A stretch of 64,000 nucleotides of DNA from Mucilaginibacter phyllosphaerae (lineage in GTDB: Bacteria; Bacteroidota; Bacteroidia; Sphingobacteriales; Sphingobacteriaceae), in assembly GCF_004378255.1 (NCBI RefSeq), contig NZ_SNQG01000005.1:62001-126000 (forward strand), read 5' to 3'. Each line of letters starts with the position of its first letter. Position 1 is the stretch's first letter. A program made the translations under genes and the position numbers. Of this stretch, positions 19,080 through 28,490 are shown piece by piece. Below the pieces are notes generated by a model. It did not search any database and was not told the origin of the DNA. It saw only the letters and a program-made list of their open reading frames with translations.

Positions 19080-21482
19080 TTATTCTGTTTTTAAACTTTT
19101 AACCGGGTTGGTAAGCGCAGCTTTGATGCTTTGGTAGCTTACCGTTAATATGGTTATGGTAATGGCGCCAACTGCCGTCAGGGCAAAGATCCACCAGGAA
19201 AGCTCGGCCCGGTACTTATAATCCTGCAGCCAGTTATGCATAAAGTAATAGGCCGTTGGTATGGCAAACAGTAAGGCGATACTTACCAGGATGATAAAAT
19301 CTGCAGACATCAGCTTCCATAAATTAAATACCGATGCCCCCAGTACTTTACGTACGCCGATCTCTTTGATGCGCTGCTCGGCCATAAACGATGCCATGCC
19401 AAATAAGCCCATACAGCTGATAAAGATAGCGAGCAGGGTAAAAAATCCGGCCAGTTTGCCTACACGCTCTTCGTTGGCAAACTTTTTATTGTACTCGTCG
19501 TCGGTAAATTTATAATCGAACGGGCTGCCCGGGTCATACTGCTTAAATACAGCTTCAATCTTGCCTAAAGCTTCGCGGGTGCTCACTTTTGGGTTTAAGC
19601 GGATGTCAACTATCCCCCCGTCGAAATTTTGCAGGATAAATATACTTGGCTTAACCGGCTCATAGGGCGACGACATGACCATATCTTTTACCACGCCTAT
19701 TACTTTATACTTGCCTCCCCACTCAATTATTTCGCCTACGGGATGCTTAAAGTTCATGAATTTGGCCGCCGACTCGTTCAGGATCATCCCGGTAGAATCG
19801 CTTACGAAGGCCCTCGAAAAATCGCGCCCTTCAACAACCTTCCACTTAGCCACCTTTCCAAATTCATGCGTAATCCTGATGGTACCGAAATCGTCTTGCA
19901 GGCCGGCCGGTTTGCCACGCCAGGTAAGGCCGCTATTGTTAGAGTAAACATCCGTTAGCGGGCTGCCGGATTCGGCCATTTCTTCTATCACGCCGCTTTG
20001 TAACAGATCGTTACGCACAGCGGCAAAATTTTTATGAATATCGTCAGATTTCATGTTCATCTGCAACAACCCGGTGCGCTCATAGCCTACGGCCCTGTTT
20101 TTGGTATGCTGCACCTGCCTGAAAACTACAATAGTGCCTATAATAAGCGTAACCGAAACCGTAAACTGCAGCACTACCAGTATTTTACGCGGTAAAGCGG
20201 CATACCGCCCCGCCTTAAAAGTGCCTTTTAAAACTTTTACCGGCTGAAACGACGACAGGTAAAAGGCCGGGTAGCTACCGGCAATCAGCCCCGTAAGCAG
20301 ACTAAAGCCCAAACCCATCAGCCAAAATACCGGATTGGCCCACAGCACCGTCATGGTTTTATCGGCCACCTGGTTAAACCAGGGCAGAGTAAGCAATACC
20401 AAAATAACCGAAAGCAGAAAGGCAAATGCCACCACCATCAGCGATTCGCTGAAGAACTGGCCTATCAGCTGGCTGCGTAACGAGCCTACTGTTTTGCGGA
20501 TGCCTACTTCTTTGGCGCGCTTCTCTGACCGGGCGGTGCTCAAGTTCATGAAATTGATACAGGCCAGCAGCAATACAAAGGTGCCTATGATGCCGAACAT
20601 CCAAACAAACTGTATGGCCCCACCGGTATTAACCCCATCCTTAAATTCGCTGCGCAGGTGCCATTTATCCATAGGGTGCAGAAATACTACCGGCTTAAAC
20701 GAAGCGCCAACCTTATCGCCGGCCAGGGCGATATTTTTTTCTTTGATGCCTTTTATGCGTGCGCTGACTTTTCCAATATCGGCATGATCATTTAATTGCG
20801 CGAAGATCTGGAACGAGTTGTTACCCCATTGGCTTGCAGATCTTTTCACCCAATCCTGCGATGACAGGTACAGGTCCCACGGCAGGATCATTGATAATTC
20901 GTTAAACGAAGAATTATGTGGGATATCTTCATAAACGCCGGTAACCTTAACCAGGTCCTTGTTATCAAGTTTCAGGGTTTTGTTCATCGGGTCGGCATCG
21001 CCAAACAGCGCTTTGGCTACCTTTTGAGATAACAGTACAGATGATGGGTCTGCCAGGCCTGCGCGGGTACCCTTCAGCATTTTCAGCGAAAGCATTTCGG
21101 GTGCTTCGGCCTGCATAAAACTACCTTGTTGTGTTATCTTTTTATCGCCGAGGGCCAAAATATGTTCAAAATTCCAACTGGAAAGTACGGTGTATTTAAA
21201 ATCTTTATCCTTGCCGGTGTAATCATTACGCAGCATGGTACCCAGCGGTATGGGCATAGCTATCTGGCTGCCTACCTTGCCGTTAAAGGTTTGGTGCTGC
21301 CATACCTGCACAATTTTATCGTGGTTTTTAAAGTACTTATCGTATGATACCTCATCCCAGATCCAAAGCCCGATAAGCATAGCCACCGCCATACCTACCG
21401 ACAGGCCTGTTACATTAATAAATGTATGCGCTTTGTTTTTGGTAAGGTTACGCCACGATATTTTTAAGTAATTTTTAAACAT
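19080..21482 (-). CDS. MacB-type ABC transporter permease, paralogue
   Basis: 800 residues with the same architecture as its downstream neighbour: N-terminal helix, MacB_PCD, FtsX block with KEVGIRKTVGSLRS, second periplasmic domain, FtsX block with KEIGVRKVLGAS, and C-terminal NPVKSLKTE. The two proteins are clearly homologous but diverged, so they may form a heterodimer. First gene of a leftward operon (permease, permease, beta-lactamase-fold hydrolase, esterase); an exact TAAATTTG element is 73 bp upstream. Confidence 0.92.
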   Translation of the reverse strand: MFKNYLKISWRNLTKNKAHTFINVTGLSVGMAVAMLIGLWIWDEVSYDKYFKNHDKIVQVWQHQTFNGKVGSQIAMPIPLGTMLRNDYTGKDKDFKYTVLSSWNFEHILALGDKKITQQGSFMQAEAPEMLSLKMLKGTRAGLADPSSVLLSQKVAKALFGDADPMNKTLKLDNKDLVKVTGVYEDIPHNSSFNELSMILPWDLYLSSQDWVKRSASQWGNNSFQIFAQLNDHADIGKVSARIKGIKEKNIALAGDKVGASFKPVVFLHPMDKWHLRSEFKDGVNTGGAIQFVWMFGIIGTFVLLLACINFMNLSTARSEKRAKEVGIRKTVGSLRSQLIGQFFSESLMVVAFAFLLSVILVLLTLPWFNQVADKTMTVLWANPVFWLMGLGFSLLTGLIAGSYPAFYLSSFQPVKVLKGTFKAGRYAALPRKILVVLQFTVSVTLIIGTIVVFRQVQHTKNRAVGYERTGLLQMNMKSDDIHKNFAAVRNDLLQSGVIEEMAESGSPLTDVYSNNSGLTWRGKPAGLQDDFGTIRITHEFGKVAKWKVVEGRDFSRAFVSDSTGMILNESAAKFMNFKHPVGEIIEWGGKYKVIGVVKDMVMSSPYEPVKPSIFILQNFDGGIVDIRLNPKVSTREALGKIEAVFKQYDPGSPFDYKFTDDEYNKKFANEERVGKLAGFFTLLAIFISCMGLFGMASFMAEQRIKEIGVRKVLGASVFNLWKLMSADFIILVSIALLFAIPTAYYFMHNWLQDYKYRAELSWWIFALTAVGAITITILTVSYQSIKAALTNPVKSLKTE

Positions 21483-21554
21483 GATGATTTAAGTTTGGTA
21501 GGCAAATAGGCAGCAAGCAAGCTTGCCGCAAGGCATATCGTATAACATATGTGC

Positions 21555-21562
21555 CAAATTTA
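21555..21562 (-). promoter_or_regulatory. predicted promoter of the permease operon
   Basis: TAAATTTG on the minus strand, an exact TAnnTTTG match; leader about 65 nt to the ATG at 21482. No well-spaced -33 TTG was found. Confidence 0.45.
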
Positions 21563-21675
21563 CAAAATACTAATTATCAATTACTTAAAATCAAATAATG
21601 TTATAAAACCGTTCGTTTACGGACGGTAGGGTGTTCGGATATAAACAGGTATGTATGAATAATTTACCGATGTTA

Positions 21676-21754
21676 TGGTGAGCCTGTCGAACCAGTAGCA
21701 GCATCGCCAAGTCTCCGACAAGCTCAGACTGACAAAAGTGTCCAGCATGACAAG
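21676..21754 (+). repeat. isolated degenerate copy of the TGAGCCTGTCGAA repeat
   Basis: Left arm TGAGCCTGTCGAA (21679-21691) is intact; right arm TCCGACAAGCTCA (21714-21726) has two changes and the loop is rearranged. It lies in the 280-bp gap between divergently-ending genes, upstream of the permease operon; the rest of that gap contains only the predicted promoter. Confidence 0.7.
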
Positions 21755-21763
21755 AAGAAAAAG

Positions 21764-23140
21764 CTATTTGAGCTCCTTTATCTTCACGCTACGATAATCC
21801 ACATCAAAGCCATGGTCCTGTAGCAGGATATGGCCTTGCGGGGCTTCGCCAAAATCTTTCCAGATCTTATACTTGCTGATGGCTACCAGGTCGCGGTAAG
21901 TTTTGGAGCCGCGGTCATACTCCAACACTTTTACACCGTTCAAAAAATGGGTGACATGATTGGTTGGCGACACCACAATGCGGCCGGTGTTCCACTCCCC
22001 TATTTTGTGGACGAAACGGGGCTGTTTTTGGGCCGGAATAAGGTCATATAAGGACGCCAATTTGCGGTTGCCGTCCCTGCCCAGTTTGGCATCGGGGTGC
22101 ACTTCATCGTCCAGTACCTGGTACTCCAGGCCAATGGCCGAGCCTGTGGTTTTTTCGGACAGGGTAACAAAATACTTCACCCCGCTGTTTGCCCCCCTAC
22201 TCATCCTGAACTCGAATGACATATCAAAAGCCTTGTACTGGCCATCGGTAATAATATCGCCGCCATTAGCCGCCTCGCCGCCGTTAGCACCAATTACCGA
22301 TAGCATGCCGTCCGCAACCTTCCACCCCTTAGTTGGAAAGGCCATAGATGATGCACTGCGCCAACCATTCGGCGTTTTACCATCAAACAGCAGCTTCCAG
22401 CCATCCTGCTTCTCGTATGGCGATAGTACATTTGGCTGCAGGTTAACCACATATACATCTTTAGCAAATGGCTGCGGTTTAAGGTTAGTAGTTTTAATTT
22501 GGATGTTTTTAAAGAAGATCTTTTTACCTGCTTGTTGCTCATTATCAATAGCATGTACCTGTAAACCTATAAAGCCGCGGGTATCTATGGTATCTACCAC
22601 ATAAGCAGTAGCAATGCCGTTTATCCAGGTTTTTGTGCTATTACCAATGCACTCTATTTTGATGTGGTTAAACTGCCCGTTCTTCCAGGCAGATTGCGCC
22701 TTGGCGTTCAGTTCCATTGGGTACAGCCAGTCGCGGCGGCCTTCGTCATAGATACCGCCGGTCCATTTGCGGTCGCTGGGGTCAATTTCGCATTGGCGGC
22801 CATAAACCAGCCCCTTGCCATCGTGCCCGGCAGCATCAAAATGGCTGCGTAGCTGTATGCCCGAGTTGGTAAGCATGCTTTCTGTTTTAGCATCCAGCTC
22901 CAGGATGAAATCGCCATATTCCTTTTCGGTTACTAAAAAGGTGTTGCCGCTATTAAGCACCGCAGTGCCGGTAATGCCGCCATTTTCCACCTTGTATTCG
23001 GCTTTGCCGGCCAGTATCTTCCAGCCATTCAGGTTCTTACCATTAAACAAGTTAATGTATCCGGCTTTATTTTGTGCCGATGCGCTTTGCATACCGGCAG
23101 CAATTGCCACCACAAGTAAACAGGTTTTAAAGTTTCTCAT
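21764..23140 (-). CDS. secreted protein with two DUF1080 (3-keto-disaccharide hydrolase-type) domains
   Basis: 458 residues from ATG 23140, chosen because it yields a signal peptide (MRNFKTCLLVVAIAAGMQSA, cleaved near SASAQ); the longer frame start lacks one. Two jelly-roll DUF1080 domains follow: about 25-225 (FNGKNLNGWKIL, WKNGQFNHIKIEC) and 245-458 (LFDGKTPNGWRS, RGANSGVKYFV, EYQVLDDEVHPD, ILLQDHG). DUF1080 proteins include 3-keto-glucoside hydrolases. It lies 23 bp downstream of a Gfo/Idh/MocA oxidoreductase, the classic pairing for oxidation then cleavage of glycosides at C3. Substrate unknown. Confidence 0.88.
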   Translation of the reverse strand: MRNFKTCLLVVAIAAGMQSASAQNKAGYINLFNGKNLNGWKILAGKAEYKVENGGITGTAVLNSGNTFLVTEKEYGDFILELDAKTESMLTNSGIQLRSHFDAAGHDGKGLVYGRQCEIDPSDRKWTGGIYDEGRRDWLYPMELNAKAQSAWKNGQFNHIKIECIGNSTKTWINGIATAYVVDTIDTRGFIGLQVHAIDNEQQAGKKIFFKNIQIKTTNLKPQPFAKDVYVVNLQPNVLSPYEKQDGWKLLFDGKTPNGWRSASSMAFPTKGWKVADGMLSVIGANGGEAANGGDIITDGQYKAFDMSFEFRMSRGANSGVKYFVTLSEKTTGSAIGLEYQVLDDEVHPDAKLGRDGNRKLASLYDLIPAQKQPRFVHKIGEWNTGRIVVSPTNHVTHFLNGVKVLEYDRGSKTYRDLVAISKYKIWKDFGEAPQGHILLQDHGFDVDYRSVKIKELK

Positions 23141-23163
23141 AAATGTATATTCAGGCTGATATA

Positions 23164-24489
23164 TTAAACTTTCAAATTCCATCCGGGTTCGTACTCGCGG
23201 CCCCAAAGTTTGGCGGCTTCGGCATCGTGCAAAATGTGCCCGTTTGATGTATCGAGGTTAAGCACCCTGCCAACCCGTTGGGCAATGTTACCCAACTGCG
23301 GTATTAAGGTAGACCGGTGCCCGTTGATGATGGTTTGGTTTAGTTTCTCCTCCCCGCGAATGGCGTTCACAAAATTTTGCAGGTGTACTCTATCCAGCAT
23401 TTCTGTAGGGCTTACCTTATTGGTTGCATCCACCGGGGTTTCGTCCTTTATTTCTTTTACAAGCTTGTTATCATAATCAAATACCTGATAGCCGTTACCA
23501 CCGCCATAATTGATGGTACCATGGTCCCCATAAAACACAACCCCTCGCCCCACCCCTTCAGAGTTAAAAGCGTTGCAGCTGCGCCCCTCCCAGGATAGCG
23601 CCGTATTGTTAGGGAAATTAGCTAATATCGTTTGCGTATCAGGCGTTTCCCAATCATCTTTAAAGGCAAAACGGCCGCCGCTTGAGGTCACCCTGTCAGG
23701 GAAATCAACACCCAACCCCCAGCGCATCACATCAATTTCGTGAGTACCATTGTTCAAAGCTTCGCCTGTTCCCCAGTTCCAATGCCAGTGCCAGTTATAG
23801 TGGATCAAATTATCTTTATACGGCCTGCGCGGGGCATAGCCTTGCCATAGATCGTAATTTAGGTTGGCAGGAACAGGCACTTGTTTACCAATACCAATGC
23901 TTTTACGGTTATTTACATACCAGCCCCTTGCAAAATAGGCACGGCCAATAATGCCGCTGTGTAATTCGGCCACCATTTTTTGTACGTTATCAAAAGACCG
24001 GCGCTGGCTGCCCATTTGCACCAGCTTATTATACTTTGCTGCTGCTGCTATCGCCATTTCACCCTCGTGCGGGTTATGGCTGCAGGGTTTTTCTACATAA
24101 ACGTGTTTGCCTGCCTGGCAAGCCAGAATGGTTGCAGGGGCATGCCAGTGATCGGGTGCGGCAATAACCAGGGCGTCCAGATCATTCTTTTCTAACAATT
24201 TGCGCACATCGGTTATGCCCTGTGGCTTTTTACCGGTTATTTTTCCAATTTCGGCAATGCACCTGGCCATAGCCACACTGTCAACATCGCATATATAGCC
24301 TATCTCTACATCAGCCAGGGCAGCAAACTTTTGTGCCAGGAATGCGCCCCTGCTGTTTACGCCCATAACGCCCAGCACCACTTTTTTAGCCGGGTTGCCT
24401 TTAAAAATACCGGCCATAGCCAGGTTTTGGCTTAATACTAAACTTGTGCCTGTAAGGGCTACGTTTTGAATAAACTTTCTGCGTTGCAT
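23164..24489 (-). CDS. Gfo/Idh/MocA family oxidoreductase, exported
   Basis: 441 residues. The N-terminus MQRRKFIQNVALTG has the RRKFIQ twin-arginine-like pattern followed by a hydrophobic stretch, so it is probably exported folded with its NAD(P) cofactor. The Rossmann segment VLGVMGVNSRGAFLA, the conserved EKPCSHNPHEG (Lys of the family's EKP motif) and HEIDVMRWGL are visible. Members oxidise or reduce sugars; linked to DUF1080 it fits 3-keto-sugar chemistry. Upstream of the DUF1080 gene and likely co-transcribed with it. Confidence 0.9.
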   Translation of the reverse strand: MQRRKFIQNVALTGTSLVLSQNLAMAGIFKGNPAKKVVLGVMGVNSRGAFLAQKFAALADVEIGYICDVDSVAMARCIAEIGKITGKKPQGITDVRKLLEKNDLDALVIAAPDHWHAPATILACQAGKHVYVEKPCSHNPHEGEMAIAAAAKYNKLVQMGSQRRSFDNVQKMVAELHSGIIGRAYFARGWYVNNRKSIGIGKQVPVPANLNYDLWQGYAPRRPYKDNLIHYNWHWHWNWGTGEALNNGTHEIDVMRWGLGVDFPDRVTSSGGRFAFKDDWETPDTQTILANFPNNTALSWEGRSCNAFNSEGVGRGVVFYGDHGTINYGGGNGYQVFDYDNKLVKEIKDETPVDATNKVSPTEMLDRVHLQNFVNAIRGEEKLNQTIINGHRSTLIPQLGNIAQRVGRVLNLDTSNGHILHDAEAAKLWGREYEPGWNLKV

Positions 24490-24654
24490 AACAAATAGGT
24501 ATTGGTGATGTATAAGCGCAATAATTGGTAAGGCTAATTTAGTAGTTTAATAGTTATTCCTTGTAACATTAATCTTACTTAGCCGTCTTAAATCAAATAA
24601 AAACTAATATTTTAGCTTTTATTATGCATGCATATTAAATCAAACCAAAACTAT

Positions 24655-27141
24655 ATGAAAACTTTTTACGCTGCCATGCTGATCGGCAGCATCAGTGCCT
24701 GCGCCTTAAATAGCGCAGTTGCGCAAACTACCCCACCTGCAGACCCTGCACTAAAGATCTATCGCGAAACCCCGCCAAAGTACAGCGACCTGGTGCACAC
24801 TAAACTTGATGTGCGTTTCGATTACAAAAAACGGTACCTGTATGGCAAGGAATGGGTTACCTTAAAACCACACTTTTACCCTACCGATTCTTTAAGCCTG
24901 GACGCCCAGGGCATGGATATAAAAAATGTATCTATTGTTAAAGCCGGTAAAAATACGCCGCTTAAATTCACCTACGATAGCCTGACCATCAACATACAGC
25001 TTGACCGTACCTACCGCAATAACGAAAGCTACACGGTTTATATTGATTACACCGCTAAACCAAACGAACTTAAAGCACAGGGCAGCGCTGCGATAACCGA
25101 TGCCAAAGGTTTATACTTTATTAACCCCGACGGTACCGAAAAAGATAAACCAACCCAGATATGGACACAGGGCGAAACCCAAAGCTCATCGGCCTGGTTC
25201 CCTACGATTGACAAGCCGAACCAGAAAACTACCGACGAGATCACCATGACCGTTCCGGCCAAATACGTTACACTGTCAAACGGGCGTTTAGCATCGCAAA
25301 AACTTAATGGTGACGGCACCCGTACCGATACCTGGAAAATGGAATTGCCACACTCGCCATACTTGTTTATGATGGCTGTGGGTGATTTTAAAATAACCAA
25401 AGACACCTGGAAAGGCAAAGAAGTGAGCTATTACCTGGAACCTAAATATGCGCCCTATGCCAAAGATATTTTTGGCTTTACACCAGAGGTGATCGATTTT
25501 TATTCAAAAACCCTGGGGGTTGATTACCCCTGGAACAAATACTCGCAGATAGTAGTGCGCGATTATGTGAGCGGTGCGATGGAAAACACCAGCGCTACCC
25601 TGCATGGCGACTATGTACAGGCTACCAAACGCGAGTTGATAGATGCCTATTACAGCCAGGGCCGCAGCACTATTGTGCACGAACTTTTCCACCAGTGGTT
25701 TGGTGATTATGTAACTGCCGAAAGCTGGAGCAACCTATCGGTAAATGAATCATTTGCTGACTTTAGCGAAACCCTTTGGGCCGAATATAAATATGGCAAA
25801 GATGCCGGTGACGCGCATATCTACGAGGACAGGATGAACTACCTGAGCCAGCCTGAACTAAAAACAAAAGACCTGATCCGTTTTCACTACGGCAACAAAG
25901 AGGATATGTTTGATGCGGTTACCTATCAAAAAGGCGGCGCCATATTATATATGCTGCGCAACTACCTGGGTAATGCTGCATTTTACAAGGGCTTAAACAT
26001 CTACCTAAAATCAAACGCCTTTAAAAATGGTGAAGCACATCAACTGCGTTTAGCCCTGGAAGAAGCCAGTGGCCGCGACTTAAACTGGTTTTTTAACCAA
26101 TGGTACTTTGGCGCAGGCCACCCGGTGCTAAACATCACCTACAAATGGAATGATGCTACCAAAACACAAACCGTTTACCTAAACCAAACCCAGGATGGCG
26201 ATGCATTTACAATGCCTTTAGCTATTGACGTTTATGCAGGCGGCAAAATGGACCGCCGTAAATTCTGGATGCGCAACAAGGTAGATAGCTTGGTGTTCCA
26301 TTCGGCAGTTAAGCCAAGCCTGGTGAATGTGGATGGTGATAAAATGTTATTAGCCAAAAAAACAGATAGCAAATCCATCGAGGAGTTTACCTTCCAATAT
26401 TTTAACGCGCCGTTATTTTTAGATCGTTTTGAGGCTATTACCGCCGCTGCCAAGCAACAAACTAATGCAGGCGCACGCAAAGTAATTATTGCAGCTTTAA
26501 ACGATAAGTATTACGAATTGCAGATAAAAGCCATTAAAGCGGCTGATATGACCAATGATGATGTACGTAATGCTGCCCAGCCTGTTTTAGTTAAACTGGC
26601 ACAAACCGACCCTAACACCCTGGTTAGGGCAGCGGCTATTACAGCTTTGGGTAAGCTAAAGGCATCCGGCAATATGAATTTGTTTAAGCAGGCTTTAAAC
26701 AGCCAATCATACGCGGTACAGGGCGCGGCCTTATCTGCCATAGATATGCTCAACCCTACCGAAGCTATGAGCCTGGCAAAATCATACGAAAAAGATAGCG
26801 AAGGCGCCTTAAAACAGGCTATATTGGTTACTTATGCCACAAGCGGTACCGATGAACAATACGATTATGTGTACAAAGCATTTACCGAAGGCCAGCCGCA
26901 AACTCAGTTTAACCTAATGAAAAAGTTTGCTGATTTTACAGGGCGTGTTAAAAGCTCTGAGCAGGCACAAAAAGGCATAAAGGCCATTGCTGATTTTGGT
27001 ACCAAATTTAAAAAATATGGCGTTGCCCCACAGGTAGTGCAGATATTAGGCGGCATTAAAGAAAGCAGGACCAAGCTTAATGATACTGCGGCTGTAGCTG
27101 CTATTGATAAAGCAACCGTTGATCTGCAAAAAGCAGAATAA
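24655..27141 (+). CDS. M1 family metallopeptidase (aminopeptidase N-like) with HEAT-like tail
   Basis: 828 residues from ATG 24655, chosen because it directly gives a signal peptide ending at SAVAQ. The catalytic core contains the exopeptidase motif GAMENTSAT and the zinc site HELFHQW (His342, Glu343, His346) with Glu365 nineteen residues after His346, the expected spacing. Residues beyond about 610 form alpha-helical HEAT-like repeats (ALNDKYYELQIKAIKAA and repeats thereafter). Removes N-terminal residues from peptides, probably in the periplasm. Stand-alone, with a terminator after it. Confidence 0.95.
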   Translation: MKTFYAAMLIGSISACALNSAVAQTTPPADPALKIYRETPPKYSDLVHTKLDVRFDYKKRYLYGKEWVTLKPHFYPTDSLSLDAQGMDIKNVSIVKAGKNTPLKFTYDSLTINIQLDRTYRNNESYTVYIDYTAKPNELKAQGSAAITDAKGLYFINPDGTEKDKPTQIWTQGETQSSSAWFPTIDKPNQKTTDEITMTVPAKYVTLSNGRLASQKLNGDGTRTDTWKMELPHSPYLFMMAVGDFKITKDTWKGKEVSYYLEPKYAPYAKDIFGFTPEVIDFYSKTLGVDYPWNKYSQIVVRDYVSGAMENTSATLHGDYVQATKRELIDAYYSQGRSTIVHELFHQWFGDYVTAESWSNLSVNESFADFSETLWAEYKYGKDAGDAHIYEDRMNYLSQPELKTKDLIRFHYGNKEDMFDAVTYQKGGAILYMLRNYLGNAAFYKGLNIYLKSNAFKNGEAHQLRLALEEASGRDLNWFFNQWYFGAGHPVLNITYKWNDATKTQTVYLNQTQDGDAFTMPLAIDVYAGGKMDRRKFWMRNKVDSLVFHSAVKPSLVNVDGDKMLLAKKTDSKSIEEFTFQYFNAPLFLDRFEAITAAAKQQTNAGARKVIIAALNDKYYELQIKAIKAADMTNDDVRNAAQPVLVKLAQTDPNTLVRAAAITALGKLKASGNMNLFKQALNSQSYAVQGAALSAIDMLNPTEAMSLAKSYEKDSEGALKQAILVTYATSGTDEQYDYVYKAFTEGQPQTQFNLMKKFADFTGRVKSSEQAQKGIKAIADFGTKFKKYGVAPQVVQILGGIKESRTKLNDTAAVAAIDKATVDLQKAE

Positions 27142-27161
27142 GCTTTCAGAGTAAACCCTAT

Positions 27162-27190
27162 AAACGCCTTCCCTAATCAGGGAGGCGTTT
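27162..27190 (+). terminator. rho-independent terminator
   Basis: Stem AAACGCCT(T)CCCT with AGGGAGGCGTTT (one bulged T), loop AATC, followed by a long T run; ends the M1 peptidase transcript. Confidence 0.85.
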
Positions 27191-27299
27191 TTTTATGGGT
27201 GCTATTTTATCAGCATCAAAGTGTAAATAATTTATTTTAACATTTTACAGATTTAGCATTGATGTTAAAATAGTTACCTTGGTATTAACCAAACCGATT

Positions 27300-27650
27300 A
27301 TGAAAAAGCTGATAATTTTTATGGTCCTGTTGATCATCAGTGGTAAGCTGACGGCTCAAAAAGCCACCATTGCCCCATTGGATAATCCGTTAAGTAATAA
27401 CCTTATCCGGCCATTTAAAGCTGATAGTACATGGAGGGTTAATCTGCCTGTTTCATCAACCAATAAATTGTTTACACCGCAAAGTTTTAAAAGCAATTTA
27501 CCAAACGCTTTGGCTATCAATACCGGCAGCTATAATATGCCTGTCATCAAAACAAAAGGTAACTCTAAAATGCCGGTAATAAAGTTACAGGGCAATTCAA
27601 AAATGCCGATTGCAGGCAATGATAATGAGGTGGTGGCGGTAAATCCGTAA
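27300..27650 (+). CDS. small secreted protein with short internal repeats, unknown
   Basis: 116 residues from ATG 27300 (this start gives the signal peptide MKKLIIFMVLLIISGKLTAQ). The mature part is short and polar. Its C-terminal third repeats a motif three times: MPVIKTKGNSK, MPVIKLQGNSK, MPIAGNDNE. I do not recognise a family. The gene ends 3 bp before the convergent diadenylate cyclase gene. Function unknown; it is probably expressed, given the signal peptide and its own upstream promoter-like TTACCTTG. Confidence 0.6.
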   Translation: MKKLIIFMVLLIISGKLTAQKATIAPLDNPLSNNLIRPFKADSTWRVNLPVSSTNKLFTPQSFKSNLPNALAINTGSYNMPVIKTKGNSKMPVIKLQGNSKMPIAGNDNEVVAVNP

Positions 27651-27652
27651 GC

Positions 27653-28444
27653 TTAAAAATCTTTATTCAACAATTTTTCCAGTTCGGCAAAGCTGATATC
27701 CATTTTGATGCGGCCCTGTTTGGCGTATGAGATCTCGCCGGTTTCTTCAGATACGATAATAGCCGAGGCATCATTAGCTTCGGTTACGCCTATGCCTGCA
27801 CGGTGTCGTAAACCAAACTGGGCGGGCAAATCTGCCTTTTCGGTAACGGGTAAGATACAACTGGCAGATTTGATCTTGTTCTCTGCTATCACAACCGCCC
27901 CGTCATGCAGGGGGCTATTCTTCTGAAAAATGCTTTCCAGCACCCGTTTAGAAATTTTGGCATCCAGCACTTCGCAGCTGTTCTGGTAAAACTGCTCATC
28001 ATAATATTTGGCAAAAACAATAAGCGCCCCCGTGCGGGTTTGTTTCATGCTTTTGCAGGCATCAATAATGGGTTTTATACGGGCATAATTATTCTTTTCA
28101 TCTTCGGCTTTGCCAAAAAAGTATTTCCACCAGGCCTTGTTACGCTGCAGGGATGCATTTTTACCTACCAAAAGCAAAAACCGCCGTACTTCCTGCTGAA
28201 AAACAATGATGATGGCTATAATGCCCACATCTGCAAACCGTTTAAGGATGCCGGTGAGTAGTTTCATATGCAACGCATCTACCACCATGTAAAGCAGGTA
28301 AATAGTCATAAAACCAATAAAAATATTGGCCGCTATGGTACCGCGGATAAGGTTATAAAGCTGATAAACAATAAACGCAACCAACAGCACATCCAGTACA
28401 TCAAATACGCCAAGTTTAAGGAAGCTGAAATCGAAGGAATGCAT
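27653..28444 (-). CDS. cdaA: membrane-bound diadenylate cyclase (c-di-AMP synthase)
   Basis: 263 residues: three N-terminal membrane helices (about 14-32, 38-57 and 74-92), then the DAC (DisA_N) catalytic domain with the two hallmark motifs DGA (181-183) and RHR (213-215). Makes the second messenger c-di-AMP from two ATP, controlling osmolyte and cell-wall balance. The usual cdaR regulator is not adjacent; in Bacteroidota the cyclase commonly stands alone or next to folP. Follows the polyprenyl synthase gene by 46 bp in the same direction and may be co-transcribed. Confidence 0.95.
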   Translation of the reverse strand: MHSFDFSFLKLGVFDVLDVLLVAFIVYQLYNLIRGTIAANIFIGFMTIYLLYMVVDALHMKLLTGILKRFADVGIIAIIIVFQQEVRRFLLLVGKNASLQRNKAWWKYFFGKAEDEKNNYARIKPIIDACKSMKQTRTGALIVFAKYYDEQFYQNSCEVLDAKISKRVLESIFQKNSPLHDGAVVIAENKIKSASCILPVTEKADLPAQFGLRHRAGIGVTEANDASAIIVSEETGEISYAKQGRIKMDISFAELEKLLNKDF

Positions 28445-28490
28445 GTTACGAAGTTAATAAGTTTCGGTTAACATCATTATTGGCGGTGCG

